Source of the DNA: Polaromonas sp.
GTDB taxonomy: Bacteria; Pseudomonadota; Gammaproteobacteria; Burkholderiales; Burkholderiaceae_C
Reading direction: 5' to 3'
DNA length: 64,000 bases
NCBI GenBank assembly: GCA_030654695.1
Contig: JAURWY010000016.1
Coordinates: 93,391-157,390 of the forward strand
The notes under the pieces were generated by a model. It saw nothing but the letters and a program-made list of their open reading frames with translations. It was not told the origin of the DNA and did no database searches. Position numbers and translations under genes: made by a program. Below are positions 1 to 8,995 of the stretch, piece by piece; within the stretch, counting starts at the first letter, position 1, and every line of letters starts with the position of its first letter.

Positions 1-344
1 CTCAACAAGGTCTGGTGCAAACGCAGCCGCGACAGCACCGGCACCTGGGCGGTGTAGCGAATTCGGTCGGAGCCGTAATTCAGCCCTTGGCCGCGGCGTT
101 CGATGCGGAAGATATCGCGCTGCAAACGCGGCACCAAAGACAAAATAAAGAGGCCGTGGGCGATGGTCTTGCCGCCGGGCATGTCGCGCTGGGCACGGGC
201 GACGTCGACATGGATCCAAAAGTCATCGCCGGTGACTTGCGCATACGTGTCAATGTGGTGTTGCCCTACCGTGAACCAGTCGCTCACACCGAGTTTCTGG
301 CCGACATGGGCCAACAGGTCTGCAGGGGTTTGAAGTAACAGCAT
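1..344 (-). CDS. MaoC-like hydratase (partial, runs off left edge)
   Basis: The first 114 codons of a minus-strand gene are present; the 3' end lies outside the window. The translation begins MLLLQTPADLL and continues with a hot-dog-fold segment containing TGDDFWIHVD and a GGKTIAHGL stretch. This is the usual D-x5-H type active-site neighbourhood of MaoC/enoyl-CoA hydratase 2 and NodN-like proteins. The ATG sits three bases after the stop of the acyl-CoA dehydrogenase gene, so it is co-transcribed with it. The likely role is hydration of an enoyl-CoA made by that dehydrogenase. Exact substrate unknown. Confidence 0.8.
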   Translation of the reverse strand, partial: MLLLQTPADLLAHVGQKLGVSDWFTVGQHHIDTYAQVTGDDFWIHVDVARAQRDMPGGKTIAHGLFILSLVPRLQRDIFRIERRGQGLNYGSDRIRYTAQVPVLSRLRLHQTLL

Positions 345-347
345 CGT

Positions 348-2690
348 TCAGCTCGGTAAATCCAGCACGGCTTTGGCCAGGATGTTGCGTTGTATTTCGT
401 TGCTGCCCGCGAAGATTTTGGCGCCCAATGCGTTGAACAACGGCGCCACCACATGCAGGTCAATCTCGTCGGTCTGGCAATGGTCGCGCAGGCCGCCGTA
501 GTCGTCAGCTGATTCAATCAGCAACAACGCCAGCCGCTCATAGGTTTCTGTCGACCAGATCTTCAACATGGAGATGCTGGCGGGAATGCTCTCACCGCGT
601 TTGGCGATGGCGGCAAAGCCGTTGTAAGCCGCACCCAAGTCAGCCGTGTCGAGCTGAAGCTCGGTCAAGCGCGCCAGAAATACCGGGTCTTCCAGCAGAC
701 CGCGCTGACGCGCCAGTTTTTCAACCTGATGCAGCGTGTGCTGCGAATGTTTCGGGCTGCCGGTGAAGAGCCGCTCAAAACCCAGCAAAGCCTTGGCGAC
801 CGTCCAGCCTTGGTTCAGCTCACCCACGAGGTTGGCCCGCGGCACGCGCACATTGTCGAAAAAGACCTCGCAAAATTCACGCTCAGCCGCCAGATTTTGG
901 ATCGCTCGAACCGTTACCCCGGGTGTCTTCAAATCAACCAACAGAAAACTGATGCCGGCTTGTTTCTTGACGGTTTTGTCGGTGCGCACCAGCATGAACA
1001 TATGGGTGCCGTCTAGGCCCCAAGTGGTCCAGGTTTTTTGTCCGTTGACGACGAACTCATTGCCGTCGATCACCGCCTCGGTGCGCACGGCGGCCAAGTC
1101 CGAACCGGCATTGGGCTCGGAGTAGCCTTGGGTCCAGACGTGCTCGCCAGCCAAGATTTTGGGCAAAAATCGGGCGCGCTGTTCGTCCGTGCCATAGCGC
1201 ATCAAAATCGGGCCGACCATCACCAAGCCTTGATCCGGCGGACGCGCAACGCCCCAAGCTTCGCTTTCTTCGATGTAAGCGATCAGTTTGTCGGCGGGCA
1301 GGCCCATGCCACCATGCGCTTTCGGCCAAGCAGGTGCCAACCAACCCAGCCGCGACAGCGTCATGTACCAATCCTTAGACTCCGCCCAGGTCTGGCGATA
1401 CGGACGGTGGCGCCGTTCGGCCGGGTAGTGCTTGGCAAAGAAGGCGCGCACCATCCGGCGGAACTCGACTTCTGGCATCTTGTCCCAGTCGGCATCCGGC
1501 GGAAACTCGGTGTACTCAACCTGGCCGGACGTGACGGGCACAGCAGCACGATTAGCGCCCACGGTGTGTGCGTAGCGACGGCGATGGCTGGCGGGGTTGC
1601 CCCATCGGCTCGACAGCGTCATGGCGCGCTTGAAATAAAGCCCGATGTCATATTCATTGGTCGTGCCGATGGCGCCATGCAGTTGAATCGCCATGCGCGT
1701 CATCTCGCAGGCCGCAAAAGCGCAGCGTGACTTGAGTCGGCTCGCGGTGCTGGCCCAGAGCTGTGCGTCAGCATCCGGCGAATTCACCACCGCCAAGCCT
1801 TCCCGCAAGCAGGCCGCGCCCAACTCGACCTGAATCAAGCCGTCCACCAAGCGGTGCTGTAAGGCCTGAAAACTGCCGATCGGCTTGCCAAACTGCGTGC
1901 GTGTGCAGAGGTAGTCCCGCGTCAAGGACAGCGCCCGTTCGGCGATGCCGACCAACTCTGCGGACTGGATGATGCGGGCCACCTCATTGGCGCGGCTCAA
2001 TGCGGCTTGCGCTGTCGGCCCCACAGCCAGCACCTGCGCAGGGGCGAGTTCGACCTGCGTGAAGCTCACGCTGCACAGCAAGCTGCCGTCCACCGCTTGC
2101 TCGGTGCTCAGCTGCACCCCGGCTTGGTCGGCCGACACCCAGACCAACGCGGGCTGCGCGTCCCATTGGCAACTGACGATCCAGCCGTCAGCACCACGGC
2201 CGGGTCGGACAAACCGTTTTTGGCCTTGCAAGACCCACACGCCATCGATTGAGTTCGCGCCAGTGAGGGCGTTGGAGGCCTCCAGTTCACCGGCTTTTTC
2301 TTGCCAGGCCACGCCCGCCACACAGCGCCCGGTTGAGAGTTTTGTCAGCAACTCGTCGCGCGCTGGACTGGCTGGCAACGCGCACAGCAAGGCCAGCGGA
2401 TGCACACCCGCATCGACCAAGGGCTCGGGCAACAAATAGCGACCGCATTCCTGCGCGATAGCCGCCACTTCGGCCAAGCCCAGACCGAGCCCATCGAGTG
2501 ACTCTGGAACCATGATGGACAACCAGCCCATGTCGGCGATCTGTTGCCAAACAGCACGGTCAAAGCCGCCACCACCCGCTTCGAGCGCGCGCACGCGCTG
2601 ACGTTGGTCGACCGCACCCAAAAAGGCACTGGCGCTGTCGCGAAACAGGGTGATGGATTCTGTGTCCATGCCGCCGGTCTGTGCTGTCAT
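348..2690 (-). CDS. Fused double acyl-CoA dehydrogenase
   Basis: This 780-residue protein is twice the usual acyl-CoA dehydrogenase length. Residues about 8-375 form one ACAD fold (RTQFGKPIGSFQALQHR; HGAIGTTNEYDIGLYFKRA near its end). Residues about 400-780 form a second one (YSEPNAGSDLAAVRTEA flavin/substrate segment; GSNEIQRNILAKAVL C-terminal helix). It would oxidise an acyl-CoA to an enoyl-CoA with FAD. The halves resemble the unequal subunits of heterotetrameric ACADs of the FadE28-FadE29 type, so probably only one half carries the full active site (inference). The start codon overlaps the stop of the upstream CoA-transferase gene by one base (TGATG), indicating translational coupling. 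Confidence 0.88.
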   Translation of the reverse strand: MTAQTGGMDTESITLFRDSASAFLGAVDQRQRVRALEAGGGGFDRAVWQQIADMGWLSIMVPESLDGLGLGLAEVAAIAQECGRYLLPEPLVDAGVHPLALLCALPASPARDELLTKLSTGRCVAGVAWQEKAGELEASNALTGANSIDGVWVLQGQKRFVRPGRGADGWIVSCQWDAQPALVWVSADQAGVQLSTEQAVDGSLLCSVSFTQVELAPAQVLAVGPTAQAALSRANEVARIIQSAELVGIAERALSLTRDYLCTRTQFGKPIGSFQALQHRLVDGLIQVELGAACLREGLAVVNSPDADAQLWASTASRLKSRCAFAACEMTRMAIQLHGAIGTTNEYDIGLYFKRAMTLSSRWGNPASHRRRYAHTVGANRAAVPVTSGQVEYTEFPPDADWDKMPEVEFRRMVRAFFAKHYPAERRHRPYRQTWAESKDWYMTLSRLGWLAPAWPKAHGGMGLPADKLIAYIEESEAWGVARPPDQGLVMVGPILMRYGTDEQRARFLPKILAGEHVWTQGYSEPNAGSDLAAVRTEAVIDGNEFVVNGQKTWTTWGLDGTHMFMLVRTDKTVKKQAGISFLLVDLKTPGVTVRAIQNLAAEREFCEVFFDNVRVPRANLVGELNQGWTVAKALLGFERLFTGSPKHSQHTLHQVEKLARQRGLLEDPVFLARLTELQLDTADLGAAYNGFAAIAKRGESIPASISMLKIWSTETYERLALLLIESADDYGGLRDHCQTDEIDLHVVAPLFNALGAKIFAGSNEIQRNILAKAVLDLPS

Positions 2691-3910
2691 CAGATGACCT
2701 TGCGTTGGCGCAGTTCGGTGATGCCTTGCTCGTCCATCTGCAGCACGTCGCGCAGCACCTCAGTCGTGTGCTCACCGAGCAGCGGCGGGGGCCGCTGATA
2801 TTGAACCGGGGAAGCGGAAAAACGCACTGGGTTGGCCACTTGCGGAATCTCGCCGACGGTAGGGTGCGGCATGTGCAAAAGCATCTCGCGGTGCACGATC
2901 TGCGGGTCGGCAAAGACCTCGGCGAAATTGTTGATCGGGCCGCTCGGAACACCGGCGGCATCAAAGTCGGCATACCACTGCGCCACCCGGCGTGTCTTCA
3001 ACACCTCGGCCAGCAACGGCACCAATATCAAGCGGTGCTTGGCGCGATCAGGATTGGTTTTAAAGCGGCTCTCTGCAGCCAGCTCGGGCAGTCCGAGGCA
3101 CTCACAGAGTTTCACAAACTGCGAGTCGTTGCCGACGGCGATCATGATGGGTGCATCAGCACATTCAAACGCTTGGTAGGGGCAAGTGATCGGCGAGGCC
3201 GTGCCCAACCGCGCGGGCTGTTGGCCCGTCACGAGATAAATCATGGCCAAGTGCGACAACGCCGCTACCTGCGCATCAAAGAGTGCCAAGTCAATGTGCT
3301 GACCTTGACCGGAGACCATGTCGCGGTGGCGCAGCGCCGCCAGCACCGCGCTCACGGCGTAAAAACCTGCCGTGATGTCACCCACGGCAAAACCGGTGCG
3401 CATCGGCCCGCCACCAGGCTCGCCGTCAGCATGACCGGTGATGCTCATGAGGCCACTCATGGCTTGAAAAATCGGGTCATAACCGGGCTGGTGACTGTAC
3501 GGGCCAGTCTGCCCGAAACCGCTGATCGAGCAATACACCAGCTTCGGATGCGTTGCTTGAAGGCTTGCATAGTCAAGGCCGTAGCGCGCTAAATCGCCGG
3601 CTTTGAAGTTCTCAATCAGGATATCGCTCTCGGACGCCAACCGACGGATCAAGGCTTGGCCTTCGGCTTGCGACATGTCCACGGTGATGGACCGTTTGCC
3701 ACGGTTCATGGCGAGAAAAGAAGTGGTCTCGCTGGTTTCAACGCCTGCTGCATTCTTAGCGCGAAAGCCTTGTTGGCGGACATCGTCGCCGCGTCCCGGA
3801 CGTTCGACCTTGATCACCTCGGCGCCAAAGTCCGCCAGCATCTGGCCGGCCCAAGGTCCTGAAAAAACGCGACTCAAATCGAGCACGCGCACACCGGTCA
3901 AGCAGGTCAT
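2690..3910 (-). CDS. CaiB/BaiF family CoA-transferase (copy 1)
   Basis: The protein has 406 residues, normal for class III CoA-transferases. The N-terminus has the family signature VRVLDLSRVFSGPWAGQ with EVIKVERPGRGDD. NRGKRSITVDMS and SGFGQTGPY follow. Asp178 in the VGDITAG segment matches the catalytic aspartate that carries the CoA-acyl intermediate. It moves CoA between organic acids, probably activating the cluster's substrate with a CoA donor such as succinyl-CoA (inference). It lies between the GST gene (6-base gap) and the fused acyl-CoA dehydrogenase (1-base overlap). A second paralogue is encoded at 4528-5781. Confidence 0.92.
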   Translation of the reverse strand: MTCLTGVRVLDLSRVFSGPWAGQMLADFGAEVIKVERPGRGDDVRQQGFRAKNAAGVETSETTSFLAMNRGKRSITVDMSQAEGQALIRRLASESDILIENFKAGDLARYGLDYASLQATHPKLVYCSISGFGQTGPYSHQPGYDPIFQAMSGLMSITGHADGEPGGGPMRTGFAVGDITAGFYAVSAVLAALRHRDMVSGQGQHIDLALFDAQVAALSHLAMIYLVTGQQPARLGTASPITCPYQAFECADAPIMIAVGNDSQFVKLCECLGLPELAAESRFKTNPDRAKHRLILVPLLAEVLKTRRVAQWYADFDAAGVPSGPINNFAEVFADPQIVHREMLLHMPHPTVGEIPQVANPVRFSASPVQYQRPPPLLGEHTTEVLRDVLQMDEQGITELRQRKVI

Positions 3911-3916
3911 GGCAAT

Positions 3917-4525
3917 TCAGCCTTCAGCGGGTTCGGTCAACACAAAGGAAGGACGCTGCCGCCAAACGGCAAACCATACTGCCAGCGCGGGCGCATGGTC
4001 ACGCCAACCCAGGTCTTCAAAGCGGTAATCCAGATAGCCCAGAGCGCAGCCGATGGTCACAGTACCGATGCTCACGGGCGCTGCCGCTATGACGTTCACT
4101 TCGGCGTCAAGCTGTGCAAGCACCGCCTTGGTCTTCAGGTCAAAAGCATCCATCAGTGCCTGTATGGGGACCTCACGCTCACGCTCGTTGCGCCACAAAA
4201 TCAGGGCGTCGAGCAAGCCATTGCCCAGCGCATGCCAACGCAGCGCTTGCCATTTGTCAGGGCCGCTGGCGGGAAACAAATGACCCTTCGCGCGATCGTT
4301 CAGGTACTCGCAGATGACTACCGAATCAAGCAGCGTGCTGCCGTCGTCGAGCAACAGCGTTGGTATTTTGGACAGCGGGTTGTCACGCATCAAGGCGGCG
4401 TTGGGCTTGAGCATGGCCGCCACGGATCGAATTTTTTCGACCTCAATGTCCAAGCCAAGTTCGTGAACGCAGACCATCACCTTACGCACAAACGGCGACT
4501 TGGGCGACCAATGAAGTTGCAGCAT
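3917..4525 (-). CDS. Glutathione S-transferase family protein
   Basis: A 202-residue cytosolic GST-like protein. The N-terminal thioredoxin fold starts LQLHWSPKSPFVRKVMV, with the cis-proline/glutathione segment NPLSKIPTLLLDDGSTLLDS near residues 50-70, followed by an all-helical C-terminal domain. The ATG at 4525 was chosen because longer versions would begin inside the preceding CoA-transferase gene; the gap to that gene's stop is two bases. GSTs placed inside acid catabolism operons can act as isomerases or dehalogenases as well as detoxifying enzymes. Which applies here cannot be read from sequence. Confidence 0.88.
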   Translation of the reverse strand: MLQLHWSPKSPFVRKVMVCVHELGLDIEVEKIRSVAAMLKPNAALMRDNPLSKIPTLLLDDGSTLLDSVVICEYLNDRAKGHLFPASGPDKWQALRWHALGNGLLDALILWRNEREREVPIQALMDAFDLKTKAVLAQLDAEVNVIAAAPVSIGTVTIGCALGYLDYRFEDLGWRDHAPALAVWFAVWRQRPSFVLTEPAEG

Positions 4526-4527
4526 GT

Positions 4528-5781
4528 CTAGATCGCTCCTGCGGCCTGAAGGGTCGCTATATCGGTGAGGCCGTAGCCAAGTTCTTTCAAGACGTCGCTG
4601 GTGTGCTGACCCAACAGTGGCGGTGCGGCGCAAGTTTGCAGGGCTGCTTGCTCGAAGCGCATCGGGCTGCTCACTTGCGGCAGATCAACGCCGCTCGGAT
4701 GCGGCACATGCTTGAGCATGCCGCGGGCAATGACCTGCGGATCTTTGAAGACATCCGCGACCGAATTGATCGGGCCGCAGGGCACGCCGACAACGTCCAG
4801 TGCGGCGATCAAGGCATCGCGTTCCCAAGTTTCAAATTCGGCGCGCAACAAGGCGGACAAGACAACGATATTGCGAACGCGCTGAGCATTGACTGAGAAG
4901 CGTGGGTCCGTCGCCCACTCGGCTTTTTTCAGCACCTCACACAGCTTGGCAAATTGGCCGTCGTTGCCGACCACCAAAATCACCTGCCCATTGCTGCAAG
5001 CATAAACATCTTGTGGCTGGATGTTCGGATGTGCGTTGCCATTGCGTTTGGGCAGCGTGTCCGAGACCAAATAATTCATCGCCTGATTGGCCAATGAAGC
5101 CACCTGCACGTCGAGCATGCCGATGTCGATGTTGTCGCCCAAACCGGTCTCGTTGCGGCGCGCCAAGGCCGCCAGCACCGACACCGCTGCATACATACCA
5201 GTCATCAAATCAACGATGGGAACACCCACCTTTTGCGGGCCACCGCCAGGCAAGTTGTCGCGCTCGCCAGTGACACTCATCAGCCCACCCATGGCCTGAA
5301 TCAGAAAGTCATACGCCGGCTGGTCACGGCGGGGACCGGTCTGCCCGAAGCCCGTCACCGAGCAGTAAATCAGGCGGGGGTTGATCTTTCGCAGTGATGC
5401 TGCATCCAAACCGTAACGCTCTAGTGTGCCGGCCTTGTAGTTTTCCAGCACGATGTCTGCGCGCATCGCCAACTCGCGCACGATGCGCTGGCCTTCCGGC
5501 TTGTCTAGGCTCAGCGTGATGGAGCGCTTGCCGCGGTTCACGGCCAAGTAGTAACCAGCTTCGCGGGTGTCTCGGCCCTCTGCATCCTTCAGGAACGGCG
5601 GCCCCCAAGAGCGGGTGTCATCGCCAGCCCCGGGTTTTTCGACCTTGATGACTTCGGCGCCCAGGTCCGCGAGGATTTGGCCGGCCCATGGCGCTGCCAA
5701 AATTCGGCTGAGGTCGAGCACACGAACATGAGAGAGAGGTCCCGTGCGTGGGTTCAGAGGTTTATCTTCGCTGCTTTTCAT
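4528..5781 (-). CDS. CaiB/BaiF family CoA-transferase (copy 2)
   Basis: A 417-residue class III CoA-transferase, clearly related to the product of 2690-3910. It shares HVRVLDLSRILAAPWAGQ, EVIKVEKPGAGDD, VNRGKRSITLSLDKPEG and TGFGQTGP. Asp191 in the PIVDLMTG segment sits where the catalytic aspartate is found. The two copies may form a heteromer, as succinyl-CoA:acid transferases of this class sometimes do, or may serve activation and product release separately (inference). An 86-base gap separates it from the upstream hydratase beta-subunit gene, the only sizeable spacer inside the left half of the operon. Confidence 0.92.
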   Translation of the reverse strand: MKSSEDKPLNPRTGPLSHVRVLDLSRILAAPWAGQILADLGAEVIKVEKPGAGDDTRSWGPPFLKDAEGRDTREAGYYLAVNRGKRSITLSLDKPEGQRIVRELAMRADIVLENYKAGTLERYGLDAASLRKINPRLIYCSVTGFGQTGPRRDQPAYDFLIQAMGGLMSVTGERDNLPGGGPQKVGVPIVDLMTGMYAAVSVLAALARRNETGLGDNIDIGMLDVQVASLANQAMNYLVSDTLPKRNGNAHPNIQPQDVYACSNGQVILVVGNDGQFAKLCEVLKKAEWATDPRFSVNAQRVRNIVVLSALLRAEFETWERDALIAALDVVGVPCGPINSVADVFKDPQVIARGMLKHVPHPSGVDLPQVSSPMRFEQAALQTCAAPPLLGQHTSDVLKELGYGLTDIATLQAAGAI

Positions 5782-5867
5782 AACTAGAAATTTAACCCGT
5801 CAGGGCCTGCCCAGCTAGGGCCTTGGCCATCAATGCTGTCATGCGCTGGAGCGCATGACGCTCCAGA

Positions 5868-6488
5868 TCAGCGTAGGCGATCGGCGTCGAGTTCCGCCAT
5901 CAACGCCGGCAAGCTGCTTTGGGCCTGTTGCGCAGCATCGGCATACAGGCTGTGGCCGTGTGCATCGATCGCCACCGTCGCCGGACCCAGCCCTTCGACC
6001 CGCAGACGCACCACGCGGTAATGCGTCAGCATCTCGCGCCAGCCAACGTCCAAAACTTCGCGCACGGCTTGCGACAGCAGCGTGCAACCACCGCCCAAAA
6101 ACGACAGATAAACACAACCCGTGCGCTGCATGGCGGCAGCAGACGCGGCGTCAAGTCCACCCTTGCCACCGACTGCGTGCAAGGCCAGGCCGTCGATCAG
6201 TCGCGGCATGTAGGGGCTAAAGCGCGTGCTGGTGGTCGGGTTGATGTACAGCACCTCAAAGCGCTCTGCATTTTCTTGGCTGTAACTGCCAATGTGAAAC
6301 AGCGTCTGGCCCTGCATCGCCATGGGCAGCGGCTCAGCACCCTCAAGGCAGCGCACCAAACGCTGATGCGTCGGCAAGCCCGCCGTGACGATGATCTCGC
6401 CGTCGATGATGACCTGATCACCGGCGCGCAAAGTACGGGCGTCTTCTGCACTGAGTGGTAACTGCATGCGGTGGGTTTGGGTTGACAT
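5868..6488 (-). CDS. Class I fumarase / tartrate-dehydratase family hydratase, beta subunit
   Basis: A 206-residue protein matching the C-terminal (beta) part of class I fumarases and TtdB. It contains GDQVIIDGEIIVTAGLPTHQR near the start, INPTTSTRFSPYMPRLI and the swivelling-domain segment AVGGKGGLD. The ATG at 6488 lies two bases after the alpha-subunit stop, so the subunits are translationally linked; longer in-frame starts would overlap the alpha gene. With the alpha subunit it should form an oxygen-sensitive 4Fe-4S hydro-lyase acting on fumarate, mesaconate or tartrate. Confidence 0.9.
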   Translation of the reverse strand: MSTQTHRMQLPLSAEDARTLRAGDQVIIDGEIIVTAGLPTHQRLVRCLEGAEPLPMAMQGQTLFHIGSYSQENAERFEVLYINPTTSTRFSPYMPRLIDGLALHAVGGKGGLDAASAAAMQRTGCVYLSFLGGGCTLLSQAVREVLDVGWREMLTHYRVVRLRVEGLGPATVAIDAHGHSLYADAAQQAQSSLPALMAELDADRLR

Positions 6489-6490
6489 GA

Positions 6491-7360
6491 CTACTCCACA
6501 ATCTCGACGCGGCCATCGTTGTAGATGCGGGCCCGGGTGCGGCGGTTGATCCAACAGTTGAACGACACCGCTACCGGCGTGAAGCCGTGCCCGGCCGCGT
6601 AGTTGATGTGCACCGCCATCGCTGTGCTGTCGCCGCCAGTGCCCATGGGGCCAAAGCCGGTCTTGTTGATGGCCCGCGCCAAGCGGCGCTCCATGTCGGC
6701 CAAGATCGGTTCGGGATTGACCTCACCGATGGTCCGCAGCGTTGCCTCCTTGGACATTTTGGCGGCGTAGTCAAAGGTGCCGCCAATACCCACACCAATC
6801 ACCACCGGCGGGCACGGCTGGGAGCCGGCCTTGAGCACGGTGTTCATGACGAACTCCTCGATCGTGTGCAGGTCGGGGAAGCTGAAAATCTCAAGCGCCG
6901 CCCAGCGTCCCGAGCCAAGGGCTTTGGGGGAGCAAGTGATGTCGACAAAATCCTGATCGTCGACCATGTCAAAGGTCACGATAGGCATGTCTTTGCCGTG
7001 GTGACCGCGCTCCAGCGTCAACGGGTTGGTGACATGTGGCAGCAGCGGCGGTTGAATGCTGGCGACCAGTTCTGCAAAGCCGTCGGTGATGGCTTGGCGC
7101 ACGTTGCCACTGAACCTGGCCTGTGTGCCGACGCGCACAAAGTAGACCGGCACACCGGCATCCGAACAGACGAAATGATCGCTGCGTTCGGCCGCTTCAG
7201 CGCTGGCGATCATGATGCGCAGCGTGTGACGAGCGGTCTCGTTGCGCTCAACGCTGCCAGCCAGCGCCAACGCCGCCTTGGTGTCTTCCGGAATACGACG
7301 CAGTGAGCGGTTGTAGAGCTGCGCCGTGACAGTCTTGATGAGGTCTGCAGTGATGGCCAT
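6491..7360 (-). CDS. Class I fumarase / tartrate-dehydratase family hydratase, alpha subunit
   Basis: A 289-residue alpha subunit of a two-subunit class I fumarase-type hydro-lyase. Three separated cysteines fit the three ligands of the catalytic 4Fe-4S cluster: VCSDAGVPVYF near residue 85, SQPCPPVVIGVGIGG near 184, and SFNCWINRRTRA near the C-terminus. GPMGTGGDSTAMAVHINYA is another family block. Single-chain versions are about 500-550 residues, so the split form is normal for this subfamily. Given the neighbouring CoA-transferases and MaoC protein, mesaconate/citramalate interconversion is a reasonable alternative to plain fumarase activity (inference). Confidence 0.9.
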   Translation of the reverse strand: MAITADLIKTVTAQLYNRSLRRIPEDTKAALALAGSVERNETARHTLRIMIASAEAAERSDHFVCSDAGVPVYFVRVGTQARFSGNVRQAITDGFAELVASIQPPLLPHVTNPLTLERGHHGKDMPIVTFDMVDDQDFVDITCSPKALGSGRWAALEIFSFPDLHTIEEFVMNTVLKAGSQPCPPVVIGVGIGGTFDYAAKMSKEATLRTIGEVNPEPILADMERRLARAINKTGFGPMGTGGDSTAMAVHINYAAGHGFTPVAVSFNCWINRRTRARIYNDGRVEIVE

Positions 7361-7381
7361 GAGCGTCTCGATCCGTGGTTT

Positions 7382-8158
7382 TTAGCGGCCGACAAACACC
7401 GGCAGGCGTTTTTCTTTGAAGGCGAGTTGCGCCTCGCGGGCATCTTCGGTCTTGCCGATGGTGGCGGTCATGTCCTGCTCATAGCGATAGCCGTCACGCA
7501 AGCTCATGTCCTCGATCACGTTCATGGTGTGCTTGCCCATGCGCGTCGACACCGGGCTCTTGGACGCAATCGTGCGGGCCAGTTCCATGGCGGTTGACAT
7601 CAATTCTTCCGGCGTGGTGCAAAACTCGGCAATGCCCAGGCGATAAAGTTCAGCGCCCGGCACACGGTAGCCGGTCAGCGCCATACGCCGCAGGCGGGAA
7701 TGGCCGAAGAGTCGCATCGCATGGCTGCAACCACCGAGCAATCCAACATCTACTTCCGGCAAGCCTAGCGAGGCTTTTTCAGACACCACAAGGATGTCGG
7801 CAGAGGCGGCCATGGCCAGCCCGGAGCCGAGCGCTGCGCCGTTGATCGCTGCAATCACCGGCTTGGCACATTCCCGAATGGCATGAAAACATTCGCGGGT
7901 GCGGCGCGAATGGGCCGGCAGATCGCCCGGCCCTTTGATGTTGTCAACGCGCCCTTTGAGGTCTGCCCCAGCGCAAAAGACTTTGCCTTCGCCGGTCAGG
8001 ACGACAACGCGGACGTCGTCCATCTCTGAGATGCAATCCAATGCACGGGTCAGCTCATCGTTCAAGACCCGCGTCAACGCGTTCACCGGCGGGCTGTTGA
8101 GTGTCAGTGTGGCGATGTGGTCGGCAATCTCAACTTTAAGCTGCTGGAAGTTCTGCAT
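7382..8158 (-). CDS. Enoyl-CoA hydratase/isomerase family protein
   Basis: A 258-residue crotonase-fold protein. It has the oxyanion-hole segments VFCAGADLKGR near residue 62 and AINGAALGSGLAMAASADI near 105, then a SLGLPEVDVGLLGG block where hydratases usually carry a catalytic glutamate. It would hydrate or isomerise an enoyl-CoA intermediate of the operon pathway. The 21-base gap to the hydratase alpha gene indicates the same transcript. Crotonase paralogues vary in reaction, so hydratase is the default rather than proven. Confidence 0.9.
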   Translation of the reverse strand: MQNFQQLKVEIADHIATLTLNSPPVNALTRVLNDELTRALDCISEMDDVRVVVLTGEGKVFCAGADLKGRVDNIKGPGDLPAHSRRTRECFHAIRECAKPVIAAINGAALGSGLAMAASADILVVSEKASLGLPEVDVGLLGGCSHAMRLFGHSRLRRMALTGYRVPGAELYRLGIAEFCTTPEELMSTAMELARTIASKSPVSTRMGKHTMNVIEDMSLRDGYRYEQDMTATIGKTEDAREAQLAFKEKRLPVFVGR

Positions 8159-8208
8159 TCATTCTCCGAAGGGGTTGTATGGGTTGGTAAGAGATAGGCT
8201 TCTGGGCG

Positions 8209-8991
8209 TCACGGACTCAATCCGCGCGCCCAGTCAACGATGGCCGCAATGACCGCAGCAGGCTGCTCCGGGATCAAGGCATGGCTGGCATCGTCTATCA
8301 CGCACAGGCTGACGGTGTCGCCGAGTTTGTCTTGAAGTTCTAGACGGCTGGCAGGGGGCCGCCAAGGGTCTTGCGCGCCCTGCACCTCCAGAATCGGTGA
8401 GTGGGTCGTCTCCCACCAATGCGCTTTCGGCGGGCTCGCAGCGGCCAGACGGTAGTGGACACGCCACTGCGGATGCCAGCCCTCAAGCCAGACCGACGCA
8501 TCGTTGCCGGGCGCAAAAAAAGCGCGCCTGAGATGCGTCAGCCTTTCCGCCTCTGGGCGCGTGTTGTCAGCAGCGATGTCCAACGACGTGCTGAGCTCCG
8601 CCAACGGTTCACGGGCGGCCGCCGCGAGCAACACCACGCCGCGCATACATTCAGGGTGATGAAGGTCCGTCACGCGCGCGACGTAATGACCATAGGCATG
8701 GCCGGCGACGATCGCTCTGCCACCGCCGAGTTGCTTGATAACCTGGGCTACATCTGTCGCGAGGGTCTGCAGCGTCAAGCCGGCAACCGGTGCGCTGCTG
8801 CGGCCCATGCCACGTGGCTGCGGCCGCAACACGCGAAATCCCTGTTCTGCCAAGCCTTGCGCGAGGTCGTTGAAATCCAGTGAATCACGCTGCGACGAGG
8901 GCAGCAAAACAATCGTTTCGCTGCGGCTCCCTTTGTCATCGATCAAGACGTCGATCAGTGCCTCGTCTCGTGCCAGCAACGCCCTTGTCAT
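8209..8991 (-). CDS. Alpha/beta hydrolase fold protein with altered nucleophile elbow
   Basis: A 260-residue alpha/beta hydrolase-fold protein. It has an oxyanion-side LRPQPRGMGRSS loop, a candidate acid in GAQDPWRPP and a catalytic-type histidine in DDASHALIPEQPA. At the elbow the sequence is VAGHAYGHYVA, so the nucleophile position (about residue 99) is alanine instead of serine. It may therefore be a non-hydrolytic binding or carrier protein, or use another residue. It lies four bases from the Bug protein gene and is the second gene of the operon. Confidence 0.82.
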   Translation of the reverse strand: MTRALLARDEALIDVLIDDKGSRSETIVLLPSSQRDSLDFNDLAQGLAEQGFRVLRPQPRGMGRSSAPVAGLTLQTLATDVAQVIKQLGGGRAIVAGHAYGHYVARVTDLHHPECMRGVVLLAAAAREPLAELSTSLDIAADNTRPEAERLTHLRRAFFAPGNDASVWLEGWHPQWRVHYRLAAASPPKAHWWETTHSPILEVQGAQDPWRPPASRLELQDKLGDTVSLCVIDDASHALIPEQPAAVIAAIVDWARGLSP

Positions 8992-8995
8992 GGCA

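Noticed and set aside
6587..7306. 239-codon plus-strand frame opposite the hydratase alpha subunit
   Set aside because: Shadow frame; the minus-strand gene has the three cluster cysteines and family blocks.
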